Below, piece by piece: positions 25,994-33,762 of a stretch of DNA of 64,000 bases (positions are counted from its first letter, which is position 1; each line of letters begins with the position of its first letter). The notes under the pieces were generated by a model that was given only the letters and a program-made list of their open reading frames with translations, did not search any database and was not told the origin of the DNA. The translations under genes and the position numbers were made by a program. This DNA comes from Blastococcus sp. TBT05-19 (GTDB lineage Bacteria > Actinomycetota > Actinomycetes > Mycobacteriales > Geodermatophilaceae), in assembly GCF_003319095.1 (NCBI RefSeq), contig NZ_QOHI01000005.1, forward strand, positions 346,864 to 410,863, written 5' to 3'.

Positions 25994-28521
25994 TGACTGC
26001 GATCCTCGGAGCCCGCCTCGCCGGCGCCAGCACCCTGCACCTCGACGAGGAGCTCGATCCCCGCGGCCGCCTCGTCGTCGTCGGCAACGGCATGGCCGGC
26101 GCCCGCTTCGTGGAGGAGGTCCTCGAACGCGGCGGCGGCGAGCAGTTCCGAATCACCGTCTTCGGCGACGAGCCGCACGGCAACTACAACCGGATCATGC
26201 TCTCGCCGGTGCTGGCGGGGGAGTCGCACGAGGACGACATCGTGCTCAACTCCCACGACTGGTACGCCGACAACGGCATCGACCTGCGAGCCGGCGTCCG
26301 GGTGCAGCGGATCGACACCGCCGCCAAGCAGGTGCACGCAGCCGACGGCAGCGTCACCGCCTACGACCACCTGGTCCTGGCCACCGGCAGCTACTCGTTC
26401 ATCCCGCCCATGAACGGCGTCCGGACCGCCGACGGCGAGCTGCTCGGCGGCGTCTACGGCTTCCGAACGATCGACGAGACCCGGGCGATGCTCGAGGCCA
26501 CCGGTCGCTGCACGCGGGCGGTCGTGATGGGCGGCGGCTTGCTCGGCCTGGAGGCGGCCCGCGCGCTGCAGGGCCACGGGTTGCAGGTCGAGCTCGTGCA
26601 CGCGATGCCGTGGCTGATGAACGCCCAGCTGTCCCGGGAGGCCGGCAGCATCCTCGAGCGGAGCGTCGAGGCCTTGGGCATCACCGTGCACCTCGACGTG
26701 CTCGCCACCGAGGTGCTCGGCACCGGGCACGTCGAGGGCGTGGTGCTCGAGGACGGCCGGCGGCTCGACTGCGACCTGCTCGTCGTCGCCGCCGGGGTCC
26801 GCCCGCACACCGACGTCGCCGTCCGGTCGGGCCTGGAGGTCGAGCGGGCGATCGTCGTGGACGACCAGCTGCGCACCGACGACGCCGACGTCTACGCGAT
26901 CGGCGAGTGCGCCCAGCACCGCGGCTCTGTCTACGGCCTGGTGGCACCTGCCTGGGAGCACGCGAAGGTGCTGGCCGACGTCCTGACCGGGACCGACCCC
27001 GACGCCGAGTACACCGGCAGCCGGACGGCGACCAAGCTCAAGGTCGCCGGGGTCGACGTCGCCACCATGGGCACCAGCACCCCCGAGCGGGACGACGACG
27101 AGTTCCTGGTGATCTCCGAGCCGAAGCGCGGGGTGCACCTCTCGGTGGTCATCCGCGACGACCGGCTCGTCGGCGCGACGCTGCTCGGCGACACCCGCAA
27201 GGTCGCCTTCCTCACCCAGGCCTTCGACCGCGGCGCCCCGCTGCCCGAGGAGCGGATCCGGCTGCTGGTCGACCTCTCCGACGGGGCGGAGGAGGTCGGG
27301 GTGGCCGAGATGCCCGCCGACTCGCAGGTCTGCAACTGCAACGGGGTGTCGAAGGGCGACATCTGCGGCGCGGTGGCCAGTGGCTGCGGCAGCGTCGGGG
27401 AGGTCATGGACCGCACCCGCGCCGGCAAGGGCTGCGGCTCCTGCAAGTCGCTGGTCAAGCAGATCGTCGAGTGGGCCGCCGACGGCGACCTCGCCGAGGA
27501 CCCCGCCGCCTCCTGGTACGTGCCGGGCGTCCCGATGCCCAAGCCCGAGCTGATCCGCGCCATCCGCGAGCACGACCTGCGCAGCGTCTCCGCCGTCTTC
27601 GCGAAGCTGGCACCGGACGGCAAGGACGACGCGAGGTCGAAGATGGGCCTGACCTCGCTGCTCAAGATGATCTGGGGCTCCGATCACGTCCCGGAGAAGG
27701 ACGCCGAGTTCATCAACGACCGGGTCCACGGCAACATCCAGCGCGACGGCACGTTCTCCGTCGTCCCGCAGATGAAGGGCGGGGTGACGACGCCCGCGCA
27801 GCTGCGGAGGATCGCCGACGTCGCCGAGAAGTACGAGGTCCCGATGGTGAAGGTGACCGGCGGCCAGCGGATCGACCTGCTCGGCGTGCGCAAGGAGGAC
27901 CTGCCGGCCATGTGGAACGACCTCGGCATGCCGTCGGGATACGCCTACGGCAAGAGCTTCCGCACGGTGAAGACCTGCGTCGGCTCGGACTTCTGCCGCT
28001 TCGGCCTCGACGACTCCACCCAGCTCGGCATCGACCTCGAGACCCGGTTCCAGGGCATCGAGAGCCCGGCGAAGATGAAGCTCGCCGTGGTGGGGTGCCC
28101 GCGCAACTGCGCGGAGGCCTACGTGAAGGACGTCGGCGTCGTGGCCGTCGGCGGCGGCAAGTGGGAGGTCTACGTGGGGGGCGCGGCCGGCGCCTCGGTG
28201 CGCAAGGGCGACCTGCTGGCCACCGTCGAGGGCCGGGACGCGGTCATGACGCTGGCCGGGCGGTTCATGCAGTACTACCGGGAGAACGCCAACTGGCTGG
28301 AGCGCACCTACGACTTCGTGCCCCGCATCGGGCTGGAGAAGATCAAGCAGCTGCTGCTGGAGGACAGCGAGGGCATCTGCGCCGACCTCGACGCCGGCAT
28401 GCAGCGCTCGATCGACGCCTACCGCGACCCGTGGGGCCAGGACGCGGAGGAGCCGGCCACGCCCGGACAGTTCCGCACCTCCCTGCCGCTCGTCGAGCTG
28501 CCGGCGGTGCCGGTCCGATGA
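25993..28521 (+). CDS. nirB: NAD(P)H-dependent assimilatory nitrite reductase large subunit
   Basis: The 842-aa protein reduces nitrite to ammonium with NAD(P)H. Domains in order are an FAD/NAD pyridine-nucleotide reductase (VVVGNGMAGARFVEE, then MGGGLLGLEAARAL), a BFD-like [2Fe-2S] region with VCNCNGVSKGDIC and GCGSC, and a sulfite/nitrite reductase siroheme domain. The siroheme/[4Fe-4S] cysteines are TCVGSDFCRFG and VGCPRNCAEA. Length is normal. The ATG at 25993 shares its A with the nasA stop, and the 3' end overlaps nirD by 4 bp, giving a tightly coupled nasA-nirB-nirD operon. Confidence 0.96.
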   Translation: MTAILGARLAGASTLHLDEELDPRGRLVVVGNGMAGARFVEEVLERGGGEQFRITVFGDEPHGNYNRIMLSPVLAGESHEDDIVLNSHDWYADNGIDLRAGVRVQRIDTAAKQVHAADGSVTAYDHLVLATGSYSFIPPMNGVRTADGELLGGVYGFRTIDETRAMLEATGRCTRAVVMGGGLLGLEAARALQGHGLQVELVHAMPWLMNAQLSREAGSILERSVEALGITVHLDVLATEVLGTGHVEGVVLEDGRRLDCDLLVVAAGVRPHTDVAVRSGLEVERAIVVDDQLRTDDADVYAIGECAQHRGSVYGLVAPAWEHAKVLADVLTGTDPDAEYTGSRTATKLKVAGVDVATMGTSTPERDDDEFLVISEPKRGVHLSVVIRDDRLVGATLLGDTRKVAFLTQAFDRGAPLPEERIRLLVDLSDGAEEVGVAEMPADSQVCNCNGVSKGDICGAVASGCGSVGEVMDRTRAGKGCGSCKSLVKQIVEWAADGDLAEDPAASWYVPGVPMPKPELIRAIREHDLRSVSAVFAKLAPDGKDDARSKMGLTSLLKMIWGSDHVPEKDAEFINDRVHGNIQRDGTFSVVPQMKGGVTTPAQLRRIADVAEKYEVPMVKVTGGQRIDLLGVRKEDLPAMWNDLGMPSGYAYGKSFRTVKTCVGSDFCRFGLDDSTQLGIDLETRFQGIESPAKMKLAVVGCPRNCAEAYVKDVGVVAVGGGKWEVYVGGAAGASVRKGDLLATVEGRDAVMTLAGRFMQYYRENANWLERTYDFVPRIGLEKIKQLLLEDSEGICADLDAGMQRSIDAYRDPWGQDAEEPATPGQFRTSLPLVELPAVPVR

Positions 28522-28844
28522 GCGTCACCGACGTCGCGACCGCGACCGGTGTGGTCGTGGGACGGGTGGAGGACGTGCCGCCGGGGGAGGGGCGGGCCTT
28601 TGTCGCCGGCGGGGAGCAGGTCGCGGTCTTCCGGCTGCGCGACGGCTCGCTGCACGCCACGCAGGCGGCCTGCCCGCACGCCGGGGGACCGCTGGCCGAC
28701 GGGCAGTCCGACGTGGACGTGCTGGTCTGCCCGCTGCACCAGTACGCCTACCGGTGGTCCGACGGGGCCTCGACCAGCGGTGCGGCACCGGTCCGGGTGT
28801 TCCCGGTGCGGGAGGTGGACGGCGACCTCGTGGTCACCCTCTGA
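28518..28844 (+). CDS. nirD: Nitrite reductase small subunit (Rieske type)
   Basis: This 108-aa protein has a Rieske [2Fe-2S]-like fold with CPHAGG and CPLHQYAY, so the four Cys/His ligands are kept, unlike some NirD proteins that lost them. It associates with NirB. ATG at 28518 overlaps the nirB stop by 4 bp. It is the last gene of the nitrogen operon; base composition changes just downstream of its stop, where the low-GC cassette starts. Confidence 0.93.
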   Translation: MSVTDVATATGVVVGRVEDVPPGEGRAFVAGGEQVAVFRLRDGSLHATQAACPHAGGPLADGQSDVDVLVCPLHQYAYRWSDGASTSGAAPVRVFPVREVDGDLVVTL

Positions 28845-28958
28845 GGTGCCCTCGACCGGGCTCCTGAGCGACTCGATCGCCTGAAGTCACGCATCACCCA
28901 ACCGCTTGCGGTCTGGGACGCTCCTTGGTCTAGTGTGCGCCGGACTAGTGGAGGACGG

Positions 28959-29588
28959 ATGCCAGGCGATTTCGCCTACATGACCTCGTCGAAGAATCTG
29001 AAGTCGATCCTGGAGCGGGTGGGCGGCGCTGGCACCCCACCCAAATTCACACTCGACTTCTTGAAGAGTCTCGGCTTCAGCAGCTCGACCGATCGGCCCG
29101 TCATCGGCGTCCTGAAGGGGCTTGGATTTCTTACGCCGGATGGCGTCCCGACAGATCGATACAACGATTTCCGAAACGGCAGTCGAAGTGGTCGTGCGGT
29201 CGCTATGGGACTTAGGGACGGCTGGGCGGATTTGTTCCTGGTAGACCAAGCCGCCAACGAAAGGTCGCATTCGCAACTTACGGAGCTGTTCAAGAGCGCT
29301 TCCGGGAAGGGGGAAGCTGCGGCCAAGAAAATGGCCACCACTTTCAAGGTTCTGGCAGACATGGCCGATTGGACGACGGCAGCCGGTGTTCCGTCTGATG
29401 CGGCTACTCAAGAGCCGAAGGAGCAAAGCGTCCCCCCGGTGACGCCGAGTGAGGATGCCGTCGATCGCGTGGTGGCAGCCGCAGGGCTGAGTCTGCACCA
29501 TGACGTGCATATCCATCTGCCGTCGACGTCCGATGTGTCCGTATACACCGCGATCTTTCGTGCCCTCAAGGCGGAACTGATTGATTAA
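28959..29588 (+). CDS. DUF5343 protein, first gene of a low-GC cassette
   Basis: The 209-aa product matches the DUF5343 pattern: AYMTSSKNLKSILERV at the start, FTLDFLKSLGFSSSTDRPVI, then VLKGLGFLTPDGVPTDRYND, resembling paired winged-helix units. The C-terminus has a separate HHDVHIHLPSTSDVSVYTAI tail of the kind seen in proteins encoded near defence genes. Its activity is unknown. ATG at 28959 has GTGGAGGAC upstream. Codon use is visibly less GC-rich than either flank, which suggests transfer. Its 3' end overlaps the HEPN gene by 8 bp. Confidence 0.75.
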   Translation: MPGDFAYMTSSKNLKSILERVGGAGTPPKFTLDFLKSLGFSSSTDRPVIGVLKGLGFLTPDGVPTDRYNDFRNGSRSGRAVAMGLRDGWADLFLVDQAANERSHSQLTELFKSASGKGEAAAKKMATTFKVLADMADWTTAAGVPSDAATQEPKEQSVPPVTPSEDAVDRVVAAAGLSLHHDVHIHLPSTSDVSVYTAIFRALKAELID

Positions 29589-30159
29589 CGGGAAGGTTCG
29601 AGAGTGGTTGTTCCGGGCTCTCTCGGCAGAGGAGTTGGTTGATCGCTTCGAGTCGGAGGGTTTCGCCTTACGCTCCTCTACCGACGAGAGGGCGACCCAG
29701 CGCGTGTTGCCCATCGAGGACTTCTCGTCGAGTATTCGCTCGTCAGCAATGGCAAGCCTGCCGGCTTATCTTGCCTTCTTCTGCCTCGAGAACGCAGTGC
29801 GCGAGTTGATCAATGACCGTCTCAGCGAACTCCATGGCGCGGAGTGGTGGGATGTCAAGGCGAGTAGTGCTCTTCGAAAGAAAGTGGAAGATCGGCGAGA
29901 TAAAGAAGGGGCTAATCGTTGGCATGTCGCGCGAGGTGCTCATGCGATCTACTATACGGATTTCGGCGACTTGAGATCTCTTCTTCAGAACAACTGGCCC
30001 GACTTCGAGGATCTCTTCCCGGATCAGAACTGGGTGCTGAGCCGTATTGGCGAGCTCGAGCTTTCTCGCAACGTCATCGCCCACAGCAACACTCTTGACG
30101 AGCGGGAAATGATACGCATACGTTTGTACCTTCAGGATTGGATAAAGCAAGTAGGCTGA
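29581..30159 (+). CDS. Swt1-type HEPN protein, candidate ribonuclease toxin
   Basis: The 192-aa protein has a C-terminal HEPN helical domain, residues about 60 to 190, with YYTDFGDLRSLLQNNWPDFE typical of Swt1-like HEPN and the catalytic-type motif RNVIAH (Arg163, His168). HEPN proteins with an intact R-x4-H are usually metal-independent RNases used in toxin and defence systems; activity here is inferred. TTG at 29581 overlaps the DUF5343 stop by 8 bp, so translation is probably coupled; a later TTG at 29608 is possible. Low GC is shared with the partner gene. A hairpin terminator follows. Confidence 0.72.
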   Translation: MINGKVREWLFRALSAEELVDRFESEGFALRSSTDERATQRVLPIEDFSSSIRSSAMASLPAYLAFFCLENAVRELINDRLSELHGAEWWDVKASSALRKKVEDRRDKEGANRWHVARGAHAIYYTDFGDLRSLLQNNWPDFEDLFPDQNWVLSRIGELELSRNVIAHSNTLDEREMIRIRLYLQDWIKQVG

Positions 30160-30160
30160 C

Positions 30161-30198
30161 CACCGGCGCAATGGCACAGTCATGCAGTGCAGCCGGTG
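30161..30198 (+). terminator. Hairpin terminator after the HEPN gene
   Basis: CACCGGC at 30161-30167 pairs with GCCGGTG at 30192-30198, with an inner GCAC/GTGC pairing, directly after the HEPN stop and followed by TTTGGATTT. It could end both the cassette transcript and, in the other direction, protect against read-through from the convergent DUF2000 gene. Confidence 0.6.
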
Positions 30199-30205
30199 TT
30201 TGGAT

Positions 30206-30670
30206 TTACAGGTGCATGCGGGCGCCCTTCACCACCTTGTCGACGCCGTTCTTCGGCCCGTGCACGGCGATCCCGACCAGGTCGAGGTCCGCGCCGCGCA
30301 CCGCCCGCACAGCCGCGCGGTTCTCGGCGTCGCCGCCGGTGGCGAACAGGTCCGCGGTGAACAGCGACGTCGGCAGACCACGCTGGAGCGCCCGCTCGCG
30401 GGCCGCCGCCAGCACGTCGGCCGGGCCGCTCATCACCAGCACCGGCTGGCGGATCATCGCCAGGTAGCGGGTGCCGTCGGCGTCCTCGTAGGGCCTGCCG
30501 ATCAGCTCCGGCACGGCGGCGGCCACGGCGCTCGCCAGGAAGGCGGTGACGTTGAGCTCCTGCCACGGGAGCAGCCCCTCGCGGAGCAGGACGACGACCT
30601 TCGTCGGCCAGGGCGGTCCGGACTCGCCGGGGACGGGGGTCTCCTGCTGGGGGCTCTCCGCGGTCGTCAC
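30206..30670 (-). CDS. DUF2000 family protein
   Basis: The 154-aa product fits DUF2000: KVVVLLREGLLPWQELNVTA near the start, then DGTRYLAMIRQPVLVMSGPA in the middle and LDLVGIAVHGPKNGVDKVVK at the end. The biochemical function is unknown, although the fold is related to peptidyl-tRNA hydrolase II. GTG at 30670 starts a normal-length family member; longer in-frame extensions overlap the promoter region of the divergent AraC gene. DUF2000 genes are often next to an AraC regulator, as here, 50 bp away. Confidence 0.82.
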   Translation of the reverse strand: MTTAESPQQETPVPGESGPPWPTKVVVLLREGLLPWQELNVTAFLASAVAAAVPELIGRPYEDADGTRYLAMIRQPVLVMSGPADVLAAARERALQRGLPTSLFTADLFATGGDAENRAAVRAVRGADLDLVGIAVHGPKNGVDKVVKGARMHL

Positions 30671-30720
30671 GGTGGTCAGGGTGGCCGCCGCGCGCCCCGC
30701 TGGTCTTGTACGTTCCTGAC

Positions 30721-31515
30721 GTGACCGGCCCGGCCGAGGTGGTGGCCTGGCGCCCACCGGTGCCGGGGCTCACCGAGGTGCTGCACGCCCGGTTCACCGA
30801 CCACGCCTACCCGGCGCACACCCACGACGGATGGACGCTGCTCCTGGTCGACGCCGGCGCGGTCCGCTACGACCTCGACCGGCACGCGCACGGCGCCTCC
30901 CGGGACGTGGTGACCCTGCTCCCGCCCGGGGTGCCGCACGACGGGCGGTCCCAGTTCCCCGGCGGCTTCCGCAAGCGGGTGCTCTACCTGGAGCCGGCGG
31001 TCCTGGGGGCCGACCGGGTCGGGCGGGCGGTGGACCGGCCCGAGTTCGCCGACCGGGAGCTGCGCGACCGGGTCTCCCGGCTGCACGGCGCGCTGGCACC
31101 GCGAGCGGAGGAGCTCGAGGCGCAGAGCCGGCTGGCCTTCGTGGTCGAGCGGCTGGCGCAGCACCTGGACTCCGCCGTCCGCCCCGCTCCTCCGGCACGG
31201 AACGCCCGGGTCGCCGACGCCCTGCGCGAGCTGCTGGACACCCGCCTCGTCGAGGGCCTCGACCTCTCCGTCGCGGCCGCGCACCTGGGCGTCTCCTCGA
31301 CGCACCTGGTGCGGGCGTTCACCTCCCGGCACGGGCTGCCGCCGCACCGCTACCTCACCGGCCGGCGGATCGACCTGGCCCGGCGGCTGCTGCTCGACGG
31401 CCTCCCGGCCGCCGAGGTGGCGACGGCGTCCGGCTTCCACGACCAGGCACACCTGACCCGGCACTTCCGCCGGATGCTGGCGACCACGCCGGCGGCCTAC
31501 GCGCGCTCGGCCTGA
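30721..31515 (+). CDS. AraC-family transcriptional regulator
   Basis: This 264-aa regulator has an N-terminal AraC-type cupin domain (HTHDGWTLLLVDAG, LLPPGVPHDGR) and a C-terminal double helix-turn-helix from about residue 165 (LGVSSTHLVRAFTSRHGLPP, then SGFHDQAHLTRHFRRM). The ligand is unknown. GTG at 30721 is 6 bp after TACGTT on the non-template strand, a leaderless layout. Its divergent position suggests control of the DUF2000 gene. Confidence 0.9.
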   Translation: MTGPAEVVAWRPPVPGLTEVLHARFTDHAYPAHTHDGWTLLLVDAGAVRYDLDRHAHGASRDVVTLLPPGVPHDGRSQFPGGFRKRVLYLEPAVLGADRVGRAVDRPEFADRELRDRVSRLHGALAPRAEELEAQSRLAFVVERLAQHLDSAVRPAPPARNARVADALRELLDTRLVEGLDLSVAAAHLGVSSTHLVRAFTSRHGLPPHRYLTGRRIDLARRLLLDGLPAAEVATASGFHDQAHLTRHFRRMLATTPAAYARSA

Positions 31516-31519
31516 TCCC

Positions 31520-31921
31520 TCAGGGCGCCGGGACGACGACGGTCGCCTCGTGCGGCCCGCCGCACTCCTCGGTCCCGCCGACGCGGCGCCACTCCAGCTC
31601 GGCCTCGAGCTCGGTCAGCCGTGTGCCGTCGGGCCCGAGCACGCGGACGACGACGGAGTCCGGGGTGGACATGTCGAGCAGCGCGCCGGCCGCTCCGCCG
31701 TCGGCCGGGTCGACCGTCGCCGTCTCGGCATCCACGAGTGGGTCGGTGTAGCAGGCGGGCTCGCACTCGATCGTCACGCCGCCCTCGACGGCCGGCCATC
31801 CGTCGGCGAACTCGACGACCAGCTCGTTGGACCAGCCGACCGCGGAGCAGACGGTCCCGCCGGCGCAGCCCGAGACCAGGACCAGCCCCGCGAGCACCGA
31901 CGCGATGCAGGCGACGGTCAC
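31520..31921 (-). CDS. Small secreted lipoprotein
   Basis: The 133-aa protein begins with a hydrophobic stretch ending in a lipobox (VLAGLVLVSGC), so it should be exported and lipid-anchored at about Cys19. The mature part is acidic, with ECEPACYTDP and GGTEECGGP that may form disulfides. No family is recognised. GTG at 31921 overlaps the stop of the small basic protein gene by 4 bp, which supports coupled translation and settles the start, although the n-region then lacks positive charge. Confidence 0.6.
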   Translation of the reverse strand: MTVACIASVLAGLVLVSGCAGGTVCSAVGWSNELVVEFADGWPAVEGGVTIECEPACYTDPLVDAETATVDPADGGAAGALLDMSTPDSVVVRVLGPDGTRLTELEAELEWRRVGGTEECGGPHEATVVVPAP

Positions 31922-32076
31922 GCGCTTGGCGGCGGCGGAACGGCCGGGAGGTCCTTGGGCCGGTGCCGACGACGCAGGTCGGCCAGCAGCTTCCGGCGTC
32001 GCTGGGCCTCCTCGGCCAGCTGGCGGGCGGCGACGACCGACGCGCTCTCCGACGGACGGGCCTGGCTCTTCGGCAT
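31918..32076 (-). CDS. 52-aa basic small protein coupled to a lipoprotein gene
   Basis: The product starts MPKSQARPSESASVVAARQL and continues as a predicted charged helix (AEEAQRRRKLLADLRRRHRP) with a Pro-rich tail. ATG at 32076 has AAGGAG 6 bp upstream, an excellent ribosome binding site. It overlaps the downstream lipoprotein gene by 4 bp. A motif AACGAAACGGTAACG at 32142-32156 upstream matches one before the helicase gene with a single mismatch. Confidence 0.55.
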   Translation of the reverse strand: MPKSQARPSESASVVAARQLAEEAQRRRKLLADLRRRHRPKDLPAVPPPPSA

Positions 32077-32171
32077 GCGCGCTCCTTCGGCCGCCCCGGC
32101 CGGTGCGACGGCCGAGGGAGCGAAGGATGACAGCTCGAGGCAACGAAACGGTAACGACGGGTGCCGGTGGC

Positions 32172-32750
32172 TCAGCGGTCCCGCGGGCGGGCGCGCACGT
32201 GCATGCGCTCGCCCTGCGGACCGAACAGCACCAGCGCCTCCGCGGGCTCGGGGAACGGGTTGGAGAAGGCGTGCGGCACACGGGTGTCGAACTCCACCAC
32301 CTCGCCGCTGCCCAGCACGAAGTCGCGCGGGCCCAGCAGGAGCCGCACGCGCCCGGAGAGCACGTACAGCCACTCGTAGCCGTCGTGCACCTGCTGCTCG
32401 GTGTTGCCCGCCCGCCACCGCGGCGGCCACACGTACTTGTAGGCCTGGAGACCGCCGGACTGCTTGGTCAGGGGCACCATCGTGGCGCCGTCGCGCTCGA
32501 TCGGCCGCCCGTGCACCCGCGGGTCCGCCGGGGCCGGGACGTCGACCAGGTCGTCCAGGGCCACGCCGTGCGCGCGGGCCAGCGGGAGCAGCAGCTCCAG
32601 CGTGGGCCGCCGCTGCCCCGACTCCAGCCGCGACAGCGTGCTCACCGAGATGCCGGTCGTCGCGGAGAGGTCGGTGAGGGTGGCGCCGTTCTCCTGGCGG
32701 AGGGCGCGCAGGCGCGGGCCCACGTTCTGCAGGACGTCGTCGTCGGTCAC
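32172..32750 (-). CDS. XRE-family regulator with C-terminal cupin domain
   Basis: The 192-aa protein joins an N-terminal Xre helix-turn-helix (GATLTDLSATTGISVSTLSR followed by LESGQRRP) to a C-terminal single-domain cupin (HDGYEWLYVLSGRVRLLLGP and VEFDTRVPHAFSN), the usual form of small-molecule-sensing XRE-cupin repressors. GTG at 32750 is chosen; a TTG start 8 codons earlier would sit inside the inverted repeat. It is divergent from a flavoprotein-methyltransferase pair across 67 bp and very likely controls it. Confidence 0.88.
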   Translation of the reverse strand: MTDDDVLQNVGPRLRALRQENGATLTDLSATTGISVSTLSRLESGQRRPTLELLLPLARAHGVALDDLVDVPAPADPRVHGRPIERDGATMVPLTKQSGGLQAYKYVWPPRWRAGNTEQQVHDGYEWLYVLSGRVRLLLGPRDFVLGSGEVVEFDTRVPHAFSNPFPEPAEALVLFGPQGERMHVRARPRDR

Positions 32751-32759
32751 GGGACCAGT

Positions 32760-32774
32760 TTGCCACTTCGGCAA
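32760..32774. promoter_or_regulatory. Inverted repeat TTGCC-N5-GGCAA, candidate XRE operator
   Basis: A perfect 5-bp inverted repeat with a 5-bp spacer lies between the divergent XRE-cupin and flavoprotein genes, 10 bp upstream of the regulator start and 43 bp before the flavoprotein start. The TTGCCA half may also serve as a -35 box. The position suits repression in both directions. Confidence 0.55.
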
Positions 32775-32817
32775 TGACAGTTGCTAGAGCTGGCCGTCCG
32801 GGACCACAGTGGGCGCC

Positions 32818-33762
32818 ATGGACGAGCGGTACGACGTGGTGGTCATCGGAGGCGGCGCGGCGGGGCTGAGCGGAGCGCTCACCCTGGCCCGCGCCCGGCG
32901 CAGCGTGCTGGTGGTGGACGCAGGCGTTCCCCGCAACGCACCGGCCGGGCACGTGCACAACTACCTCGGGCGGGAGGGCACCCCGCCCGCCGAGCTGTAC
33001 GACATCGCACGGGGTGAGGCGGAGGGCTACGGCGCCACCGTGCGCGGAGGACGGGTCACCGCCGTGCGTCGCGAGGACGACGGCTTCGTCCTCGACGTCG
33101 ACGACGAGCAGGTGCGCGCCCGCCGGGTGCTGCTGGCCACCGGGCTGACCGACGAACTGCCCGACCTCCCCGGAGTGGCGGAGCGGTGGGGGAACACGGT
33201 GCTGCACTGCCCGTACTGCCACGGCTGGGAGGCGCGCGACAGCGCCGTCGGCATCGTGAGCACCGGCGTGATGGGCGTGCACGCGGCGAAGATGTGGCGC
33301 CAGTGGACCGACGACGTCGTCCTCTTCGTGCACACCGGTGCCGAGCCGACCGACGAGGAGCTCGAGCAGCTGGCGGCCCGCGGGGTCCGCGTCGTGCGGG
33401 ACGAGGTGGCCGGGCTCGAGGGCGGAGCCGACGTGCGCCTGACCTCCGGTGAGCTGGTGGCGCGCGACGCCGTCGTCGTCACCCCCCGGTTCACGGCCAA
33501 CGCCGACCTGGTCGCGGGGCTGGGCGCGGTCCCGGTGCCGATGGAGATCAACGGCGCGGTCGTGGGCAGCAACCTGCAGGCCGACCCGACCGGGCGCACC
33601 GAGGTCCCCGGCCTCTGGGTGGCCGGGAACGTCGCCGACATGAGCGCGCAGGTGATCGCCGCGGCGGCACAGGGGCTGAAGGCCGGAGCGATGATCAACG
33701 CCGACCTGATCGAGGAGGACACCGCGCGCGCGGTGGCCGGGAAGCGGAGCGTGGCGGCATGA
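32818..33762 (+). CDS. Thioredoxin-reductase-like FAD/NAD(P) oxidoreductase
   Basis: The 314-aa protein has the FAD motif VVVIGGGAAGLSGAL, a redox-active CPYC pair in LHCPYCHGWE placed as in thioredoxin reductase, and the final WVAGNVADMSAQVIAAAAQG FAD-binding segment. Unlike true TrxB it is paired with a methyltransferase and an XRE-cupin regulator, so a detoxification or redox role is more likely than housekeeping thioredoxin reduction. ATG at 32818 is preferred to GTG at 32809. It overlaps the next gene by 4 bp. Confidence 0.87.
   Translation: MDERYDVVVIGGGAAGLSGALTLARARRSVLVVDAGVPRNAPAGHVHNYLGREGTPPAELYDIARGEAEGYGATVRGGRVTAVRREDDGFVLDVDDEQVRARRVLLATGLTDELPDLPGVAERWGNTVLHCPYCHGWEARDSAVGIVSTGVMGVHAAKMWRQWTDDVVLFVHTGAEPTDEELEQLAARGVRVVRDEVAGLEGGADVRLTSGELVARDAVVVTPRFTANADLVAGLGAVPVPMEINGAVVGSNLQADPTGRTEVPGLWVAGNVADMSAQVIAAAAQGLKAGAMINADLIEEDTARAVAGKRSVAA

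Noticed and set aside
28845..30205. Integrase-borne island with flanking direct repeats
   Set aside because: I looked at both borders of the low-GC cassette and found no convincing repeat, tRNA or recombinase gene.
32818..33762. Calling this gene trxB
   Set aside because: It has the fold and CPYC but no adjacent thioredoxin gene. The coupling to a methyltransferase and an XRE-cupin regulator suggests a different role.
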